From Luminiphilus syltensis NOR5-1B (GTDB taxonomy: Bacteria; Pseudomonadota; Gammaproteobacteria; Pseudomonadales; Halieaceae), in NCBI RefSeq assembly GCF_000158175.1, contig NZ_DS999411.1, forward strand, positions 2,003,918 through 2,067,917: a DNA stretch of 64,000 bases, in the 5' to 3' direction. This document shows, piece after piece, positions 19,131 to 28,970 of the stretch. The notes under the pieces are model-generated. The model was not told the origin of the DNA and did not search any database. It saw only the letters and a list, made by a program, of their open reading frames with translations. The position numbers and the translations under genes were made by a program. Numbering within the stretch: the stretch's first letter is position 1; every line of letters begins with the position of its first letter.

Positions 19131-20804
19131 ATGAGCGAATCCTTCGCCGAGTTATTTGAGGAAAGCCTCAAAACCGTAGAAATGGAGCCCGGATCGATAG
19201 TTACGGGCGTCGTAATTGATATTGACAACGAATGGGTCACGGTTCACGCCGGATTGAAGTCAGAGGGCGTTATTCCTCTCGACCAGTTCACCAACGCCAA
19301 TGGTGAATGTACCCTGAACGTGGGTGATGAAGTTCAGGTTGCTCTCGAGACCGTCGAAGATGGCTTTGGAGAGACCAAGCTGTCCCGGGAAAAGGCCAAG
19401 CGTGCCGAAGCCTGGAAGCGACTGGAAGCTGCTCACGCCGCTGACGAAGTGGTCACGGGTATTATCAATGGCAAGGTCAAAGGTGGCTTTACCGTTGATA
19501 TCGATTCGATTCGTGCGTTCCTCCCCGGTTCGCTCATTGATGTGCGCCCGATTCGGGAAACGGCACATCTCGAAAACAAAGACCTTGAATTCAAGGTGAT
19601 CAAGCTCGACCAGAAGCGCAACAACGTCGTGGTATCGCGACGCGCAGTTATGGAAGCGGCTAACAGCGCGGAGCGCGAAGAGTTGCTGGAGAGCCTGCAG
19701 GAAGGTATGGCCGTCAAGGGTGTGGTCAAGAACCTCACCGATTACGGTGCTTTTGTTGACCTCGGCGGTGTCGACGGTCTGCTGCACATCACCGATATGG
19801 CGTGGAAGCGCATCAAGCATCCTAGCGAGATTGTCGAAGTTGGCCAGGAACTCGACGTTAAAATTCTGAAATTTGATCGCGAGCGCAATCGCGTATCACT
19901 GGGCCTCAAGCAGTTGGGTGAAGATCCATGGGTTGAAATCACCAACCGCTATCCGGAAGGCAGCCGTGTCAAGGCGCGCGTCACCAACCTGACCGATTAC
20001 GGTTGCTTTGCCGAAATCGAGGAAGGTGTCGAAGGTCTGGTCCACGTCTCAGAGATGGATTGGACCAACAAAAATGTGCACCCCTCGAAAATCGTCCAGC
20101 TGGGTGATGAAGTCGAGGTCATGGTGCTCGATATCGATGAGGAGCGACGTCGCATTTCTCTGGGTATCAAGCAGTGCACCCAGAACCCATGGGATGCGTT
20201 TGCGTCAGAGCACAGTAAAGGTGATCGAATTTCCGGCACCATCAAGTCGATTACAGACTTCGGTATTTTCATTGGCCTCGAAGGCAATATTGATGGCCTC
20301 GTTCACCTGAGTGATATCAGCTGGAACGAAGTCGGCGAAGAAGCGGTCCGAAACTACAAGAAGGGTGACGAAATCGAGACCGTTATTCTTTCCATTGATC
20401 CAGAGCGCGAGCGGATTTCGCTGGGCGTTAAGCAGCTTGAGGAAGACGCATTCACGCTCTACCTCACCGATAACGACCGCGGTTCGATTGTCGTCGGTAC
20501 GGTTACCGAGGTCGATGGGCGCGGCGCGTTGATCAAGCTGTCGGATGAGGTGGACGGTTACCTCAAGGTGTCTGATCTGGCCCGTGAACGCGTTGAAGAC
20601 GCACGTTCGGTATTGAATGTGGGTGACTCTGTCGAAGCGAAGATCATCAGTGTCGACCGGAAGACTCGCGCGCTCGGTCTGTCGATCAAAGCGAAGGACA
20701 TGGACGATGAGAAAGAAGCGGTCCAGTCGCTGAAGCAGCAGGATGAAGTGTCCTCACCCGGTACCATTGGCGATCTGATCAAGGCGCAAATGGAAAACAA
20801 GTGA
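19131..20804 (+). CDS. rpsA: 30S ribosomal protein S1
   Basis: 557 residues, E. coli length. Six S1 (OB-fold) repeats bind mRNA and help unfold leaders at initiation. The repeated signature is visible at [40 protein letters not shown] and [20 protein letters not shown]. The N-terminal acidic segment [21 protein letters not shown] is the S2-binding part. The upstream ribosome site is weak (AGG before a T-rich stretch), as is usual for rpsA, which is autoregulated by S1 itself. Followed by a strong terminator. Confidence 0.98.
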   Translation: MSESFAELFEESLKTVEMEPGSIVTGVVIDIDNEWVTVHAGLKSEGVIPLDQFTNANGECTLNVGDEVQVALETVEDGFGETKLSREKAKRAEAWKRLEAAHAADEVVTGIINGKVKGGFTVDIDSIRAFLPGSLIDVRPIRETAHLENKDLEFKVIKLDQKRNNVVVSRRAVMEAANSAEREELLESLQEGMAVKGVVKNLTDYGAFVDLGGVDGLLHITDMAWKRIKHPSEIVEVGQELDVKILKFDRERNRVSLGLKQLGEDPWVEITNRYPEGSRVKARVTNLTDYGCFAEIEEGVEGLVHVSEMDWTNKNVHPSKIVQLGDEVEVMVLDIDEERRRISLGIKQCTQNPWDAFASEHSKGDRISGTIKSITDFGIFIGLEGNIDGLVHLSDISWNEVGEEAVRNYKKGDEIETVILSIDPERERISLGVKQLEEDAFTLYLTDNDRGSIVVGTVTEVDGRGALIKLSDEVDGYLKVSDLARERVEDARSVLNVGDSVEAKIISVDRKTRALGLSIKAKDMDDEKEAVQSLKQQDEVSSPGTIGDLIKAQMENK

Positions 20805-20823
20805 TTCGACGTTTTTCCTCTGA

Positions 20824-20849
20824 GGCCCGCTGATGCGGGCCTTTTTTTT
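20824..20849 (+). terminator. Intrinsic terminator of rpsA
   Basis: Perfect 7-bp stem GGCCCGC / GCGGGCC with loop TGAT, followed by eight T, 20 bases after the rpsA stop. Canonical Rho-independent terminator. It separates the cmk-rpsA transcript from ihfB, which therefore needs its own promoter in the 21.0 kb gap. Confidence 0.93.
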
Positions 20850-21035
20850 GCCCGAGGACGGGTTCAGAGCGTCGCACTTGTTGAGTGGGCTGCTGTCAGG
20901 CGCCCGAGTCGGCCAGCATCGACATGCACGCCCGGTAAAGCTATTTTTGCCCCAAAATATCCATTTAAATGAATGACTTGCGTTTGTTTTACAGCCGTTA
21001 GAGAATGAAGGTCCCGCGTCTGAAAACAAACAATC

Positions 21036-21332
21036 ATGACCCGTAGCGAGTTGATAGAGCTAATTGCGTCACGCCAGACGCAACTGAGTCCCAAAGATGT
21101 GGAACTCTCCGTGAAGTTGATTATTGATCACATGGCGGAAGCGCTGGCGAGCGGTGAGCGGATCGAGATCAGGGGCTTTGGTAGCTTTTCGCTGCATTAT
21201 CGAGAGCCGCGCAAAGGTCGCAATCCAAAGACCGGCGATACCGTTGAGTTGAGCGGCAAATACGTGCCGCACTTCAAGCCCGGTAAGGAATTGCGTGAGC
21301 GCGTCAATCGCTCGCTCAAGGCGGGGTTCTGA
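21036..21332 (+). CDS. ihfB: Integration host factor subunit beta
   Basis: 98 residues. Beta subunit of IHF, a DNA-bending nucleoid protein. Starts [14 protein letters not shown] and contains the HU/IHF arm signature [21 protein letters not shown], in which the proline at the arm tip intercalates. Position right after rpsA defines it as IHF beta rather than HU. The gap before it (231 bases) includes the rpsA terminator and AT-rich sequence suitable for a promoter. Confidence 0.97.
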   Translation: MTRSELIELIASRQTQLSPKDVELSVKLIIDHMAEALASGERIEIRGFGSFSLHYREPRKGRNPKTGDTVELSGKYVPHFKPGKELRERVNRSLKAGF

Positions 21333-21334
21333 GC

Positions 21335-21640
21335 GTGGGTGTGTTGCGTTTGCTGGTTACCTTTATCTTGGTCCTCTGTGCTGTTGCCGCGGGCGGACTT
21401 TTCTCGCTGCAAAATACGCAGACGGTGCCGCTGGATCTGTTATTTGTTCAACTTGGTCCACGCACGATATCCCTGTGGCTGCTACTCAGCCTCCTCATTG
21501 GCGTGGTGATGGGTATCCTGGGTGCCAGCGGATTGCTGCTCGCTCAGCGCGCACGACTCAGCCGGCTGACGCGACAAAAAGCACAGTTGACCCGGGAGCT
21601 CGACAGTTTGCGCAGGGTGGGGATTACCGAGGGTGAGTGA
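21335..21640 (+). CDS. lapA: LapA-domain inner membrane protein
   Basis: 101 residues with a GTG start two bases after the ihfB stop. Two hydrophobic segments (VLRLLVTFILVLCAVAAGG and ISLWLLLSLLIGVVMGILGA) are followed by a basic coiled tail (RARLSRLTRQKAQLTRELDS). This is the LapA (DUF1049) layout; in E. coli LapA works with LapB in lipopolysaccharide assembly. It overlaps lapB by 8 bases, confirming the pairing. Confidence 0.88.
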   Translation: MGVLRLLVTFILVLCAVAAGGLFSLQNTQTVPLDLLFVQLGPRTISLWLLLSLLIGVVMGILGASGLLLAQRARLSRLTRQKAQLTRELDSLRRVGITEGE

Positions 21641-22850
21641 CCCCGCGTTGCTGGGACTATTTTTTGTTGCTGTAGGTCTGGGTTGGTTGCTGGGACGTGG
21701 CGGAATTCCCGGTGTGGCCCCCCGATCGCTATGGCGCGCGTCGCTGCCGTCCCAGTATTATCGTGGCCTCAACTTTCTACTGGACGGCAGTCAGGATAAT
21801 GCCATCGACGCTTTTACCCGAGCACTCGAGGTCAATTCAGAGACCTTTGATACCCACATCGCGCTGGGTAACGTATTGCGTAGGCGCGGTGAGGTGGAGC
21901 GCGCCATCCGCATACACCAGAATTTGCTGGCACGTCCCAGCCTTCCTGCTGCGCAGCTCCATCTGGCTCATCTCGAGCTCGCACGGGACTATATTTCCGC
22001 CGGTTTGTTCGATCGTGCGGAGCGGCTTCTCCTCGATCTGGTCAGTGAGTCGGGCAATCACCGACGGGTAGCTCAGCGACATCTCATAGAGATTTATGAA
22101 GCCCAGAGTGATTGGGACTCGGCGCGAGAGGTTGCCGAAGCATTGCTTCCCAAAAAGACGCTGCTCACGCAACCGGCGGTGGAGGCTGATGAAGTGGGCC
22201 AGCCGGTGAACCTTATTCTTGCGCACTTCTGCTGTGAGCAGGCAGAGAGCCCGCAGGAGATGGGCGATTTATCAGCGGCCAGGAAGTTACTCGATCAGGC
22301 GTTGAAATACGATGGCGATTGCGTTCGGGCATCGATGATGCTCGCGGACATCGAGTTCAGGACCAGTAATTTTTCCCGCTCATTGAAGTTGCTGAAGTCG
22401 GTTCAGGATCAGGATGCTGATTTTGTTCCCGAAACGGTTCCCGCGCTAAGAGCCTGTTATAGCGCCATCGACAAGCGGCCACAGTTTCGCAACTATCTTG
22501 AATCCTGCTTCAGGGCGCGGCCTTCGACAATGCTGGTGTTGGCCATTGCCCAGGAGTTAAGCGATACCGAATCACCGGAGAGTGCCAAGCAGTTCCTGCG
22601 CGAAAGCTTGCGGGAGAAGCCCACATTGCGCGGTCTGGCGATGCTGATGTCACTGCACGACGCCGATGAGGCGGGTACCGATGAGGCGCTGGAGGTGGAT
22701 ATTATTCAGCGTCTGGTGAGTGCCCGTTCACTGTATCGATGCCAGCACTGTGGTTTTAAAGCTCAGCAGTTGCATTGGTATTGTCCCGGTTGCAAGCACT
22801 GGGGAACCATAAAAGAACAGGGCGCGCTGGGAGAATTTGTTCATGCTTGA
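21633..22850 (+). CDS. lapB: Lipopolysaccharide assembly protein LapB (YciM)
   Basis: 405 residues. LapB tethers FtsH to control LpxC turnover and so lipopolysaccharide synthesis. An N-terminal membrane helix (LLGLFFVAVGLGWLLGRGG) is followed by about nine TPR repeats. The C-terminus is a rubredoxin-like metal site with CQHCGF and CPGCKHW. The GTG start lies inside lapA; the 3' end overlaps pyrF by 8 bases. Same lapA-lapB-pyrF order as E. coli. Confidence 0.93.
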   Translation: MSDPALLGLFFVAVGLGWLLGRGGIPGVAPRSLWRASLPSQYYRGLNFLLDGSQDNAIDAFTRALEVNSETFDTHIALGNVLRRRGEVERAIRIHQNLLARPSLPAAQLHLAHLELARDYISAGLFDRAERLLLDLVSESGNHRRVAQRHLIEIYEAQSDWDSAREVAEALLPKKTLLTQPAVEADEVGQPVNLILAHFCCEQAESPQEMGDLSAARKLLDQALKYDGDCVRASMMLADIEFRTSNFSRSLKLLKSVQDQDADFVPETVPALRACYSAIDKRPQFRNYLESCFRARPSTMLVLAIAQELSDTESPESAKQFLRESLREKPTLRGLAMLMSLHDADEAGTDEALEVDIIQRLVSARSLYRCQHCGFKAQQLHWYCPGCKHWGTIKEQGALGEFVHA

Positions 22851-23565
22851 AACCGATTTGCCCGGCACGGGTCAATCGCCGCTGATTGTGGCGCTGGACT
22901 ACCCGGAGCCTGATGCGGCGCTTGCTATGGCGCGGCGACTCGATCCACGGCTGGTTCGTGTAAAGGTGGGTAAGCAGCTGTTTACCCGCGCCGGGCCTGC
23001 CCTGGTCACCCAACTGCAATCACTTGGGTTTGGCGTTTTTCTTGATCTCAAGTTTCACGATATTCCCAATACCGTCGCCGGAGCCGTGGCTGCTGCAGCA
23101 GAGCTTGGTGTTTGGATGGTCAATGTGCATGCGTCCGGAGGAGCGCGGATGATGCGTGCTGCCCGTGATGCGCTTACGCACTACCAGCACCCACCGTTGC
23201 TGGTGGCGGTAACGGTATTGACCAGCATGGGGCCGGAGGATCTCGCGGAACTGGGTATTACTCGATCTCCCGCGGATTGTGTCCGGCACCTCGCCCAGCT
23301 GACCGCAACCTGTGGTCTTGACGGTGTTGTCTGCTCTGCTGAGGAGGCGGGGCTGTTGTCTGAGTGTACGCCACCCGAGTTTCTTCGCGTGACTCCGGGG
23401 ATTCGTTTACCGGGAGATGATGCCGATGACCAGCGGCGGGTGGTCTCCCCTCGAAATGCTATCGATGCCGGAGCATCGCACCTTGTCATGGGGCGCTCGA
23501 TCACCGGCGCTCGCGATCCGGCGCAGGTCGTAGACAGCGTCCTGGCATCGATAGCGATCGGCTAG
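22843..23565 (+). CDS. pyrF: Orotidine 5'-phosphate decarboxylase
   Basis: 240 residues. Final step of UMP synthesis. The catalytic DLKFHDIPNTVAGA (Lys and Asp pair) and the phosphate-binding VTPGIRLPGDDADDQRRV and GRSITGARDP are complete. The ATG at 22843 is chosen over a TTG two codons earlier. Overlaps lapB by 8 bases. Confidence 0.96.
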   Translation: MLETDLPGTGQSPLIVALDYPEPDAALAMARRLDPRLVRVKVGKQLFTRAGPALVTQLQSLGFGVFLDLKFHDIPNTVAGAVAAAAELGVWMVNVHASGGARMMRAARDALTHYQHPPLLVAVTVLTSMGPEDLAELGITRSPADCVRHLAQLTATCGLDGVVCSAEEAGLLSECTPPEFLRVTPGIRLPGDDADDQRRVVSPRNAIDAGASHLVMGRSITGARDPAQVVDSVLASIAIG

Positions 23566-23665
23566 TAGCAAAAGCGCCCCGTGATCTGCTCCAGCGCCAG
23601 TCGTTTCTCTAAGGTTGCCCCTGAGCCCTGTGTGCTCAACCGCTATCCTAATTGGAGAAATCACT

Positions 23666-23968
23666 ATGCAATCTTTACCCGTTCTACCCCATCACTTTTC
23701 GCGCCTCGTCGGCTCGTTGTTTCTGGCATTGGCGTTACTGTTGGCCGCCGATTTCAGCTTGGCCGAGGATTTGCCTGTCAATATCAATACCGCGACGGCA
23801 GAACAGCTGTCAGATGCCCTGAAGGGCATTGGTATGAGCAAGGCTGTGAAAATCGTTGAGTATCGCGAGGCCAATGGTCCCTTCGAGCATATCGATGAGT
23901 TGTCTGAGGTCAATGGAATTGGCGAGTCCACGGTGGACAAGAATCGACAGATTATCGTTCTCGATTAA
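23666..23968 (+). CDS. ComEA-type helix-hairpin-helix DNA-binding protein
   Basis: 100 residues, secreted. A signal peptide (SRLVGSLFLALALLLAADFSLA) is followed by one ComEA domain with VNINTATAEQLSDALKGIG and EVNGIGESTVDKNRQIIV, two helix-hairpin-helix motifs that bind double-stranded DNA. In naturally competent bacteria ComEA is the periplasmic DNA receptor that ratchets DNA in. GGAGA eight bases before ATG 23666 fixes the start. A pilSR-controlled pilus and FimT-type pilin elsewhere in this window make transformation plausible but do not prove it. Confidence 0.85.
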   Translation: MQSLPVLPHHFSRLVGSLFLALALLLAADFSLAEDLPVNINTATAEQLSDALKGIGMSKAVKIVEYREANGPFEHIDELSEVNGIGESTVDKNRQIIVLD

Positions 23969-23992
23969 GCCAATAACAGTCGAGGCGCCCCG

Positions 23993-24922
23993 ATGATAAT
24001 GCTGACGGGTGCCTCGGGTTACATCGGTAAAGCGCTTTTGCAGAGGCTGATTGCGCTGGACAGAGAGGTAGTGACCGCGGGTCGAGTATCGATAGCGGAG
24101 AACATCGAACACCGCCCCCTCGATTTGTTGACCGCCACCTTGGATCGCGATCTATTCTCGGGTGTGGATACTGTCATTCATTGCGCGGGAGTGGCTCATA
24201 ATCGCGGCACCGTTGACGATTATCGGCGAATCAATGTTGATGCGACCATTGCTCTGGGTCAGAGTGCGGTAGCGTCAGACTGTCGTCACTTTATTTTTCT
24301 GAGCAGTCTGAATGTGGTCCCTGTGACTTCGGGGGATGCCGCGGCTTCGCCCCATGATTTACCAAAGCCTGCGAGTGCCTATGCCGAATCGAAGTGGCAC
24401 GCAGAGCGTCAGTTGATACAGTGCTTCGCCCATTCAGGCTGCGATCTGACCATCGTTCGTTCTTCACTGGTCTATGACCGCCAGTTAGTGGCGAATCTGG
24501 ACCTGCTTCAACGCCTGACTCGCTGGTTGCCGGTTGCACTCCCTGATGCGGGATCGCGCATGATGATTGCCCGTCCTGACCTCGTCGATCTCCTTGCACT
24601 GCTAGCCCATCGACCTCGGTCGCCCGCGGCTGACCTGACTCAGGCCGATAGCGCCTCGACGGTCAGGATTATTGTGGCCGCTGATGGCGAGCGATACATG
24701 TCAAAACGAATTGGGAGTGCCCTCGCCAGCCGTGCGCAAATCCCGGTACCTCAGATGTGCTGGCGATTGTTTTGCCCCTTGTGGGATGTATTGCGGGGCG
24801 TACCCGCCGGCACGACCTGGGCGGCTGTTGGGAGCGATCATTGGGTCGGTGCGGTGGATTCGCCTGAAGACTGGCAGCCTCGGTATACGCTCGAAGCACT
24901 TTTGGCGCCGGGAAGGTATTAA
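23993..24922 (+). CDS. NAD-dependent sugar epimerase/dehydratase (extended SDR, WbpV-like)
   Basis: 309 residues. N-terminal NAD-binding GASGYIGKAL and catalytic YAESKWHAE (YxxxK) with the preceding FLSSLNVV serine mark an extended short-chain dehydrogenase acting on a nucleotide sugar, probably a UDP-GlcNAc or UDP-GalNAc 4-epimerase/reductase type. It shares one base of stop/start with the following transferase and stands before a WbpM-type dehydratase; the WbpV-WbpL-WbpM trio makes the first sugar of O-antigen in Pseudomonas. Exact substrate not readable. Confidence 0.8.
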   Translation: MIMLTGASGYIGKALLQRLIALDREVVTAGRVSIAENIEHRPLDLLTATLDRDLFSGVDTVIHCAGVAHNRGTVDDYRRINVDATIALGQSAVASDCRHFIFLSSLNVVPVTSGDAAASPHDLPKPASAYAESKWHAERQLIQCFAHSGCDLTIVRSSLVYDRQLVANLDLLQRLTRWLPVALPDAGSRMMIARPDLVDLLALLAHRPRSPAADLTQADSASTVRIIVAADGERYMSKRIGSALASRAQIPVPQMCWRLFCPLWDVLRGVPAGTTWAAVGSDHWVGAVDSPEDWQPRYTLEALLAPGRY

Positions 24923-25896
24923 TGCTGCTGCTTTGCGGGTCGGTTTTTGCGGTGACTCTCATACTGTTGTTGGGCTATGGGGTGGTAGCGCCCCGTTTTG
25001 GTCTGATTGACAGCCCCAATGCCAGAAGTCAGCACCGCCACCCCACTGTGGTTGGCGCGGGCTTCGCTGTTGTCATGGGTATCACAGGTGGTGTCCTCGC
25101 CCTTGAGTCCGTGGGAATTCATCCCTGGCCCCAGTCGCAGTTGCTGATTGTGGTCGCACTGCTGTTGTCCACTGTGGGTCTCGTTGACGATCGATTTCAC
25201 CTACCCGTGTGCTGGCGCCTGTTGGTGTTTTTCGCTGCAGCCGTTGCCGCTGTAGGTGTTCAGTCTAATCCCTTGGTCATGGGGTGGATGAGTGTTTTTG
25301 TGGTCGTCGCCCTGGTGTGGGTCATCAATCTTTTCAACTTTATGGATGGCTTGGACGGGTTTGCGACCTTGCAGGCGCTCAATGTGGCTATTGGTATGGG
25401 GTTGCTCGCATTCTTTGGGCCTGTCGCAGCCACTGATTTAGCGGCAGCCAGCGCAGTACTCGCCTCGGCGCTGGCTGCTTTTTTGTGTTTCAACTGGCCG
25501 CCGGCACGAATGTTTATGGGTGATGCCGGCTCGATAGCCATCGGCTTCCTACTCGGCGTTCTCGGCCTCAAGGCGTTCGAGGAGAATCTTGTGCTGGGTT
25601 TGGCATGGGTCATTCTGATGATGCCTTTTCTGGTCGATGCCACTGCAACGTTATTCCTGCGTTTATCTCAGGGTTTGATGCCGCATATTGCACATGCGGA
25701 CCATGCTTACCAACGCCTCGCCCGGCGCACAGATTCACCGTTGTTGGTCAATATCGGTTTGCAGTTAATGCACTTGTGTTTTCAATTCCCTTGCGCTGTT
25801 GTCGCGGTTATCAAGCCTGAATGGGCACCTTTTTTGGTAATTTTAGCGACTGTCCCAAGCCTTGTGTTGCTGGCCTATACCCGGCGATCGACGTAG
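24922..25896 (+). CDS. WbpL/WecA-type undecaprenyl-phosphate sugar-1-phosphate transferase
   Basis: 324 residues, about ten membrane helices. Glycosyltransferase family 4 (MraY/WecA). Key loops: GLIDSPNARSQH near residue 28, NFMDGLDGF (metal-binding Asp) near residue 140, FMGDAGS near 195 and the HADHAYQRL His-box near 255. It would load a sugar phosphate onto undecaprenyl phosphate, starting a surface glycan. TAATG start-stop overlap with the SDR gene upstream shows coupling. Confidence 0.88.
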   Translation: MLLLCGSVFAVTLILLLGYGVVAPRFGLIDSPNARSQHRHPTVVGAGFAVVMGITGGVLALESVGIHPWPQSQLLIVVALLLSTVGLVDDRFHLPVCWRLLVFFAAAVAAVGVQSNPLVMGWMSVFVVVALVWVINLFNFMDGLDGFATLQALNVAIGMGLLAFFGPVAATDLAAASAVLASALAAFLCFNWPPARMFMGDAGSIAIGFLLGVLGLKAFEENLVLGLAWVILMMPFLVDATATLFLRLSQGLMPHIAHADHAYQRLARRTDSPLLVNIGLQLMHLCFQFPCAVVAVIKPEWAPFLVILATVPSLVLLAYTRRST

Positions 25897-25963
25897 ACTT
25901 AAGGGTCACTGAGAGCGCCATTGTTAGCGCACAGTTCAACCAAGGAACGGGTGACAGACATTT

Positions 25964-27994
25964 ATGGTCGATAATTTCAGGTCGCGTATTTCCCGTTCCA
26001 GTGGACGCTTGCGTGGCGTCGGTCGACACGAAGACCGCCAGCTCCGTTATGGGGTTCGCCTGAGCTTTCTGTTGCTCTGTGATTTGCTTGCTGTACTCGC
26101 ATCGCTCGCTGGCGCCGTGGGCATTGGTGCCGGTCGGCCCAGCTTGCCGACGACCGAGCTTGAGGTCGTGGTTGGTCTTGGCTTGCTGGTCGCCAGCGGC
26201 ATTATTTTCGTGCGCCAGGGCCTCTACCGCGCGCTGATACGCTATATGGGTCAGCAGGCGGTGTGGGACCTTGTGTGGTCTACAACCTATTCGGCATTGG
26301 TTCTCAGCGCGATGATGCTCGTCACCCGGGTAGACGTTGCCCGCACCACGCCCTTTGTTTTCTGGTTATTGCTCTTTTTCACGATGGGGGGCATTCGTCT
26401 TGTAACCCGCGCCTGGCACCAGAGCAGCGCCCGTCAGGGGGCGCGTAATGTGGTGGTTTACGGCGCAGGTGAGTCGGGAAGGCAGTTATTGCATGCCTTG
26501 AACCACGGTACCGACTATCGCGTGGTGGCGTTTGTGGATGACGACGTGCGCTTGCACACGTCAGTGATTAACGGTCGCCCCGTGATCGGGCACAAAGATC
26601 TCGAGGACGTGATCATTGAACATGACGTGGCGCAGGTGTTACTCGCAATACCCTCGGCCACCCCGGAGCGACGCCGGGAAATCATCAATTCGCTGGTGGG
26701 GATGCCGGTTCATGTGCGGACCGTGCCAAAGATTTCCGAACTGGTTGCAGGTCGTGCCAGTGTCAATCAGATTCAGGACGTGGATCTTGATGATTTACTC
26801 GGTAGAGAAGCGGTGCCCCCGCAACCGGAACTCATCGATCGCTGCATTACCAATAAAGTCGTCATGGTTACCGGAGCGGGTGGCAGTATTGGCTCGGAAT
26901 TGTGCCGCCAGATCGCCGAATCCTCTCCCCGGGAATTGATATTGCTCGACAGTTCTGAATACGCGCTTTACACGATCGAACGTGAGATCCGGGAGTTGAA
27001 CCAGCGTTGCGATTATCGCTTCCCCGTAGTGACTCTGCTGGGCTCGGTTCGAGACGAAAAGCGGCTCGAATCGATTTATCGCACCTTTGCCGTGGAGACG
27101 GTTTATCACGCCGCGGCCTACAAGCATGTACCCCTCGTCGAGTACAACATCTCCGAAGGTGTAGCCAACAACGTTCACGGTACCTGGTGCGCTGCGAAGG
27201 CAGCCGCCAGTGCGGGTGTAGAAACTTTTGTGCTGGTTTCGACCGATAAAGCCGTGCGCCCCACCAATGTGATGGGGGCCTCGAAGCGGTTCGCTGAATT
27301 GGTTTTACAGGCCCTGGCGCAGACGGACCTGCCGACGCGTTTCTGCATTGTCCGGTTTGGTAATGTGCTGGGTTCCTCAGGTTCGGTCGTCCCCCTGTTT
27401 CGCCAGCAGATCGAAAAGGGTGGGCCGCTGACGGTGACCCACCCCGAGGTTTCCCGTTATTTCATGAGTATTCGGGAGGCGGCGCAACTGGTACTTCAGG
27501 CGTCGGCGATGGGCACGGGTGGCGATGTTTTTGTGCTTGATATGGGAGAGCCGGTCCGAATCGTCGATCTCGCCAAACGAATGATCAGGCTGAGCGGGTA
27601 CGATTTGGGCACTGAACTCACGGCATCGGAGCATATTGATATCGAATTTATTGGTCTCCGCCCCGGTGAAAAGCTCCATGAAGAGCTGCTACTGGGTACC
27701 TCGGTCTCGGGTACGGGTCACCCAATGATCATGCGCGCCGAAGAGGACTCGCTGTCTTACGATAGTCTCAAGCAGTCTGTCGATGAGCTGCTGGAAGCCT
27801 GCAGTATGATGGAGTGTGGCCGAATCACCGAGATACTCAAGCTCCGCGTCGACGGCTTTTCCGGACATGAACCTCGGTACGATTACGTGTGGGTGAAGCG
27901 TGGCCGCGCCGGTAAACGGGTCCGCCGCCCGTCGGAGCCAAGCACAGTGACTGAATTCCCGGTTCAGGGTAAAGCCTCTATCCCCACCGTATAA
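25964..27994 (+). CDS. WbpM/CapD-type UDP-sugar 4,6-dehydratase
   Basis: 676 residues. N-terminal membrane region with about four helices, a CoA-binding-like Rossmann domain (VVYGAGESGRQLLHAL near 165), and a C-terminal extended SDR domain (VTGAGGSIGSELCRQI near 302, STDKAVRPTNVMGASKR near 430). As in WbpM, the usual SYK catalytic tyrosine is replaced (TDK). Makes the UDP-4-keto-6-deoxy-GlcNAc precursor of QuiNAc, FucNAc and related sugars. Last gene of the glycan set. Confidence 0.9.
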   Translation: MVDNFRSRISRSSGRLRGVGRHEDRQLRYGVRLSFLLLCDLLAVLASLAGAVGIGAGRPSLPTTELEVVVGLGLLVASGIIFVRQGLYRALIRYMGQQAVWDLVWSTTYSALVLSAMMLVTRVDVARTTPFVFWLLLFFTMGGIRLVTRAWHQSSARQGARNVVVYGAGESGRQLLHALNHGTDYRVVAFVDDDVRLHTSVINGRPVIGHKDLEDVIIEHDVAQVLLAIPSATPERRREIINSLVGMPVHVRTVPKISELVAGRASVNQIQDVDLDDLLGREAVPPQPELIDRCITNKVVMVTGAGGSIGSELCRQIAESSPRELILLDSSEYALYTIEREIRELNQRCDYRFPVVTLLGSVRDEKRLESIYRTFAVETVYHAAAYKHVPLVEYNISEGVANNVHGTWCAAKAAASAGVETFVLVSTDKAVRPTNVMGASKRFAELVLQALAQTDLPTRFCIVRFGNVLGSSGSVVPLFRQQIEKGGPLTVTHPEVSRYFMSIREAAQLVLQASAMGTGGDVFVLDMGEPVRIVDLAKRMIRLSGYDLGTELTASEHIDIEFIGLRPGEKLHEELLLGTSVSGTGHPMIMRAEEDSLSYDSLKQSVDELLEACSMMECGRITEILKLRVDGFSGHEPRYDYVWVKRGRAGKRVRRPSEPSTVTEFPVQGKASIPTV

Positions 27995-28016
27995 ATCGAG
28001 CGCGAGTACACCTGCC

Positions 28017-28970
28017 GTGACTGCCTATGACGTGTTTAATGGTGATGCCGATGGCATCTGTGCGCTGCTGCAGTTGCGACAGGTCGATCCCCGTGATGCA
28101 ACACTCGTTACTGGCGTTAAGCGTGATATAGCGCTACTGCAACACGTCTCCGCGACGACCGGTGACCAAATCACCGTGCTTGATATATCACTGGATAAAA
28201 ATAGAGCCGCACTGATTGAGATTCTCGAGGTGGGCGCAGAAGTGTTTTACTGTGACCACCATTATCCCGGTGAAATACCCGAACACCCCAATCTTAGGGC
28301 GCTGATCAATACCGCACCTGAGGTGAGTACCAGTGCCTTGATCAACGGCTCACTCAAGGGCGCCCGGGCGCCGTGGGCCGTCGTCGGTTGCTTCGGTGAC
28401 AATCTCAATGCGACCGCGAACAAACTTGCGAAAACTATTGAGAAGCCGGTAGACCTCAATGCCTGGCGCGAACTGGGCGTGCTTCTGAATTACAACGGGT
28501 ACGGAGCTACAGTTAGCGATCTGCATTTTGATCCCGGCGAACTGTTTAAGCGCCTTCTGCCACACCCATCTCCTGATGATTTTCTTGCTCAAGATGCTGC
28601 GCTTTTTGAGACGCTTCAGGGGGGTTACGAAGCGGATATGGCCAGTGCTGAATCGTCGACAAGAACGGTTGAAGATCAGGCGATCGCTGTCATTGAACTT
28701 CCCGATGAGCCCTGGTCGCGGCGAGTGAGTGGTGTCTATGGCAATCACCTGGCCAATCTCTGCCCGGGTCGCGCCCATGCGGTGCTCACCCATCGGCCGG
28801 GTGGGTTTCTGGTTAGCGTTCGTGCGCCTTTGAATAATCGACAGGGTGCCGATGAAGTCTGTCGTCAATTTGATACCGGGGGCGGGCGCTCGGCGGCAGC
28901 CGGAATCAACCACCTGGCCGAGGCGGATTTAAATCGCTTCGTCGATGCCTTGCGCGCGCAATACCGCTGA
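28017..28970 (+). CDS. DHH-family phosphoesterase-like protein
   Basis: 317 residues, GTG start. DHH-superfamily motifs are in order: motif I NGDADG near residue 8, motif II VLDIS, motif III CDHHYPG near 80, and a later Asp in GATVSDLHFDP. A C-terminal DHHA1-like glycine loop reads GGGRSAAAG, where NrnA and RecJ relatives carry a His in place of the Arg. Family members degrade short oligonucleotides or cyclic dinucleotides. The substituted loop and short length leave the substrate open. It follows wbpM by 22 bases and may be cotranscribed. Confidence 0.72.
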   Translation: MTAYDVFNGDADGICALLQLRQVDPRDATLVTGVKRDIALLQHVSATTGDQITVLDISLDKNRAALIEILEVGAEVFYCDHHYPGEIPEHPNLRALINTAPEVSTSALINGSLKGARAPWAVVGCFGDNLNATANKLAKTIEKPVDLNAWRELGVLLNYNGYGATVSDLHFDPGELFKRLLPHPSPDDFLAQDAALFETLQGGYEADMASAESSTRTVEDQAIAVIELPDEPWSRRVSGVYGNHLANLCPGRAHAVLTHRPGGFLVSVRAPLNNRQGADEVCRQFDTGGGRSAAAGINHLAEADLNRFVDALRAQYR

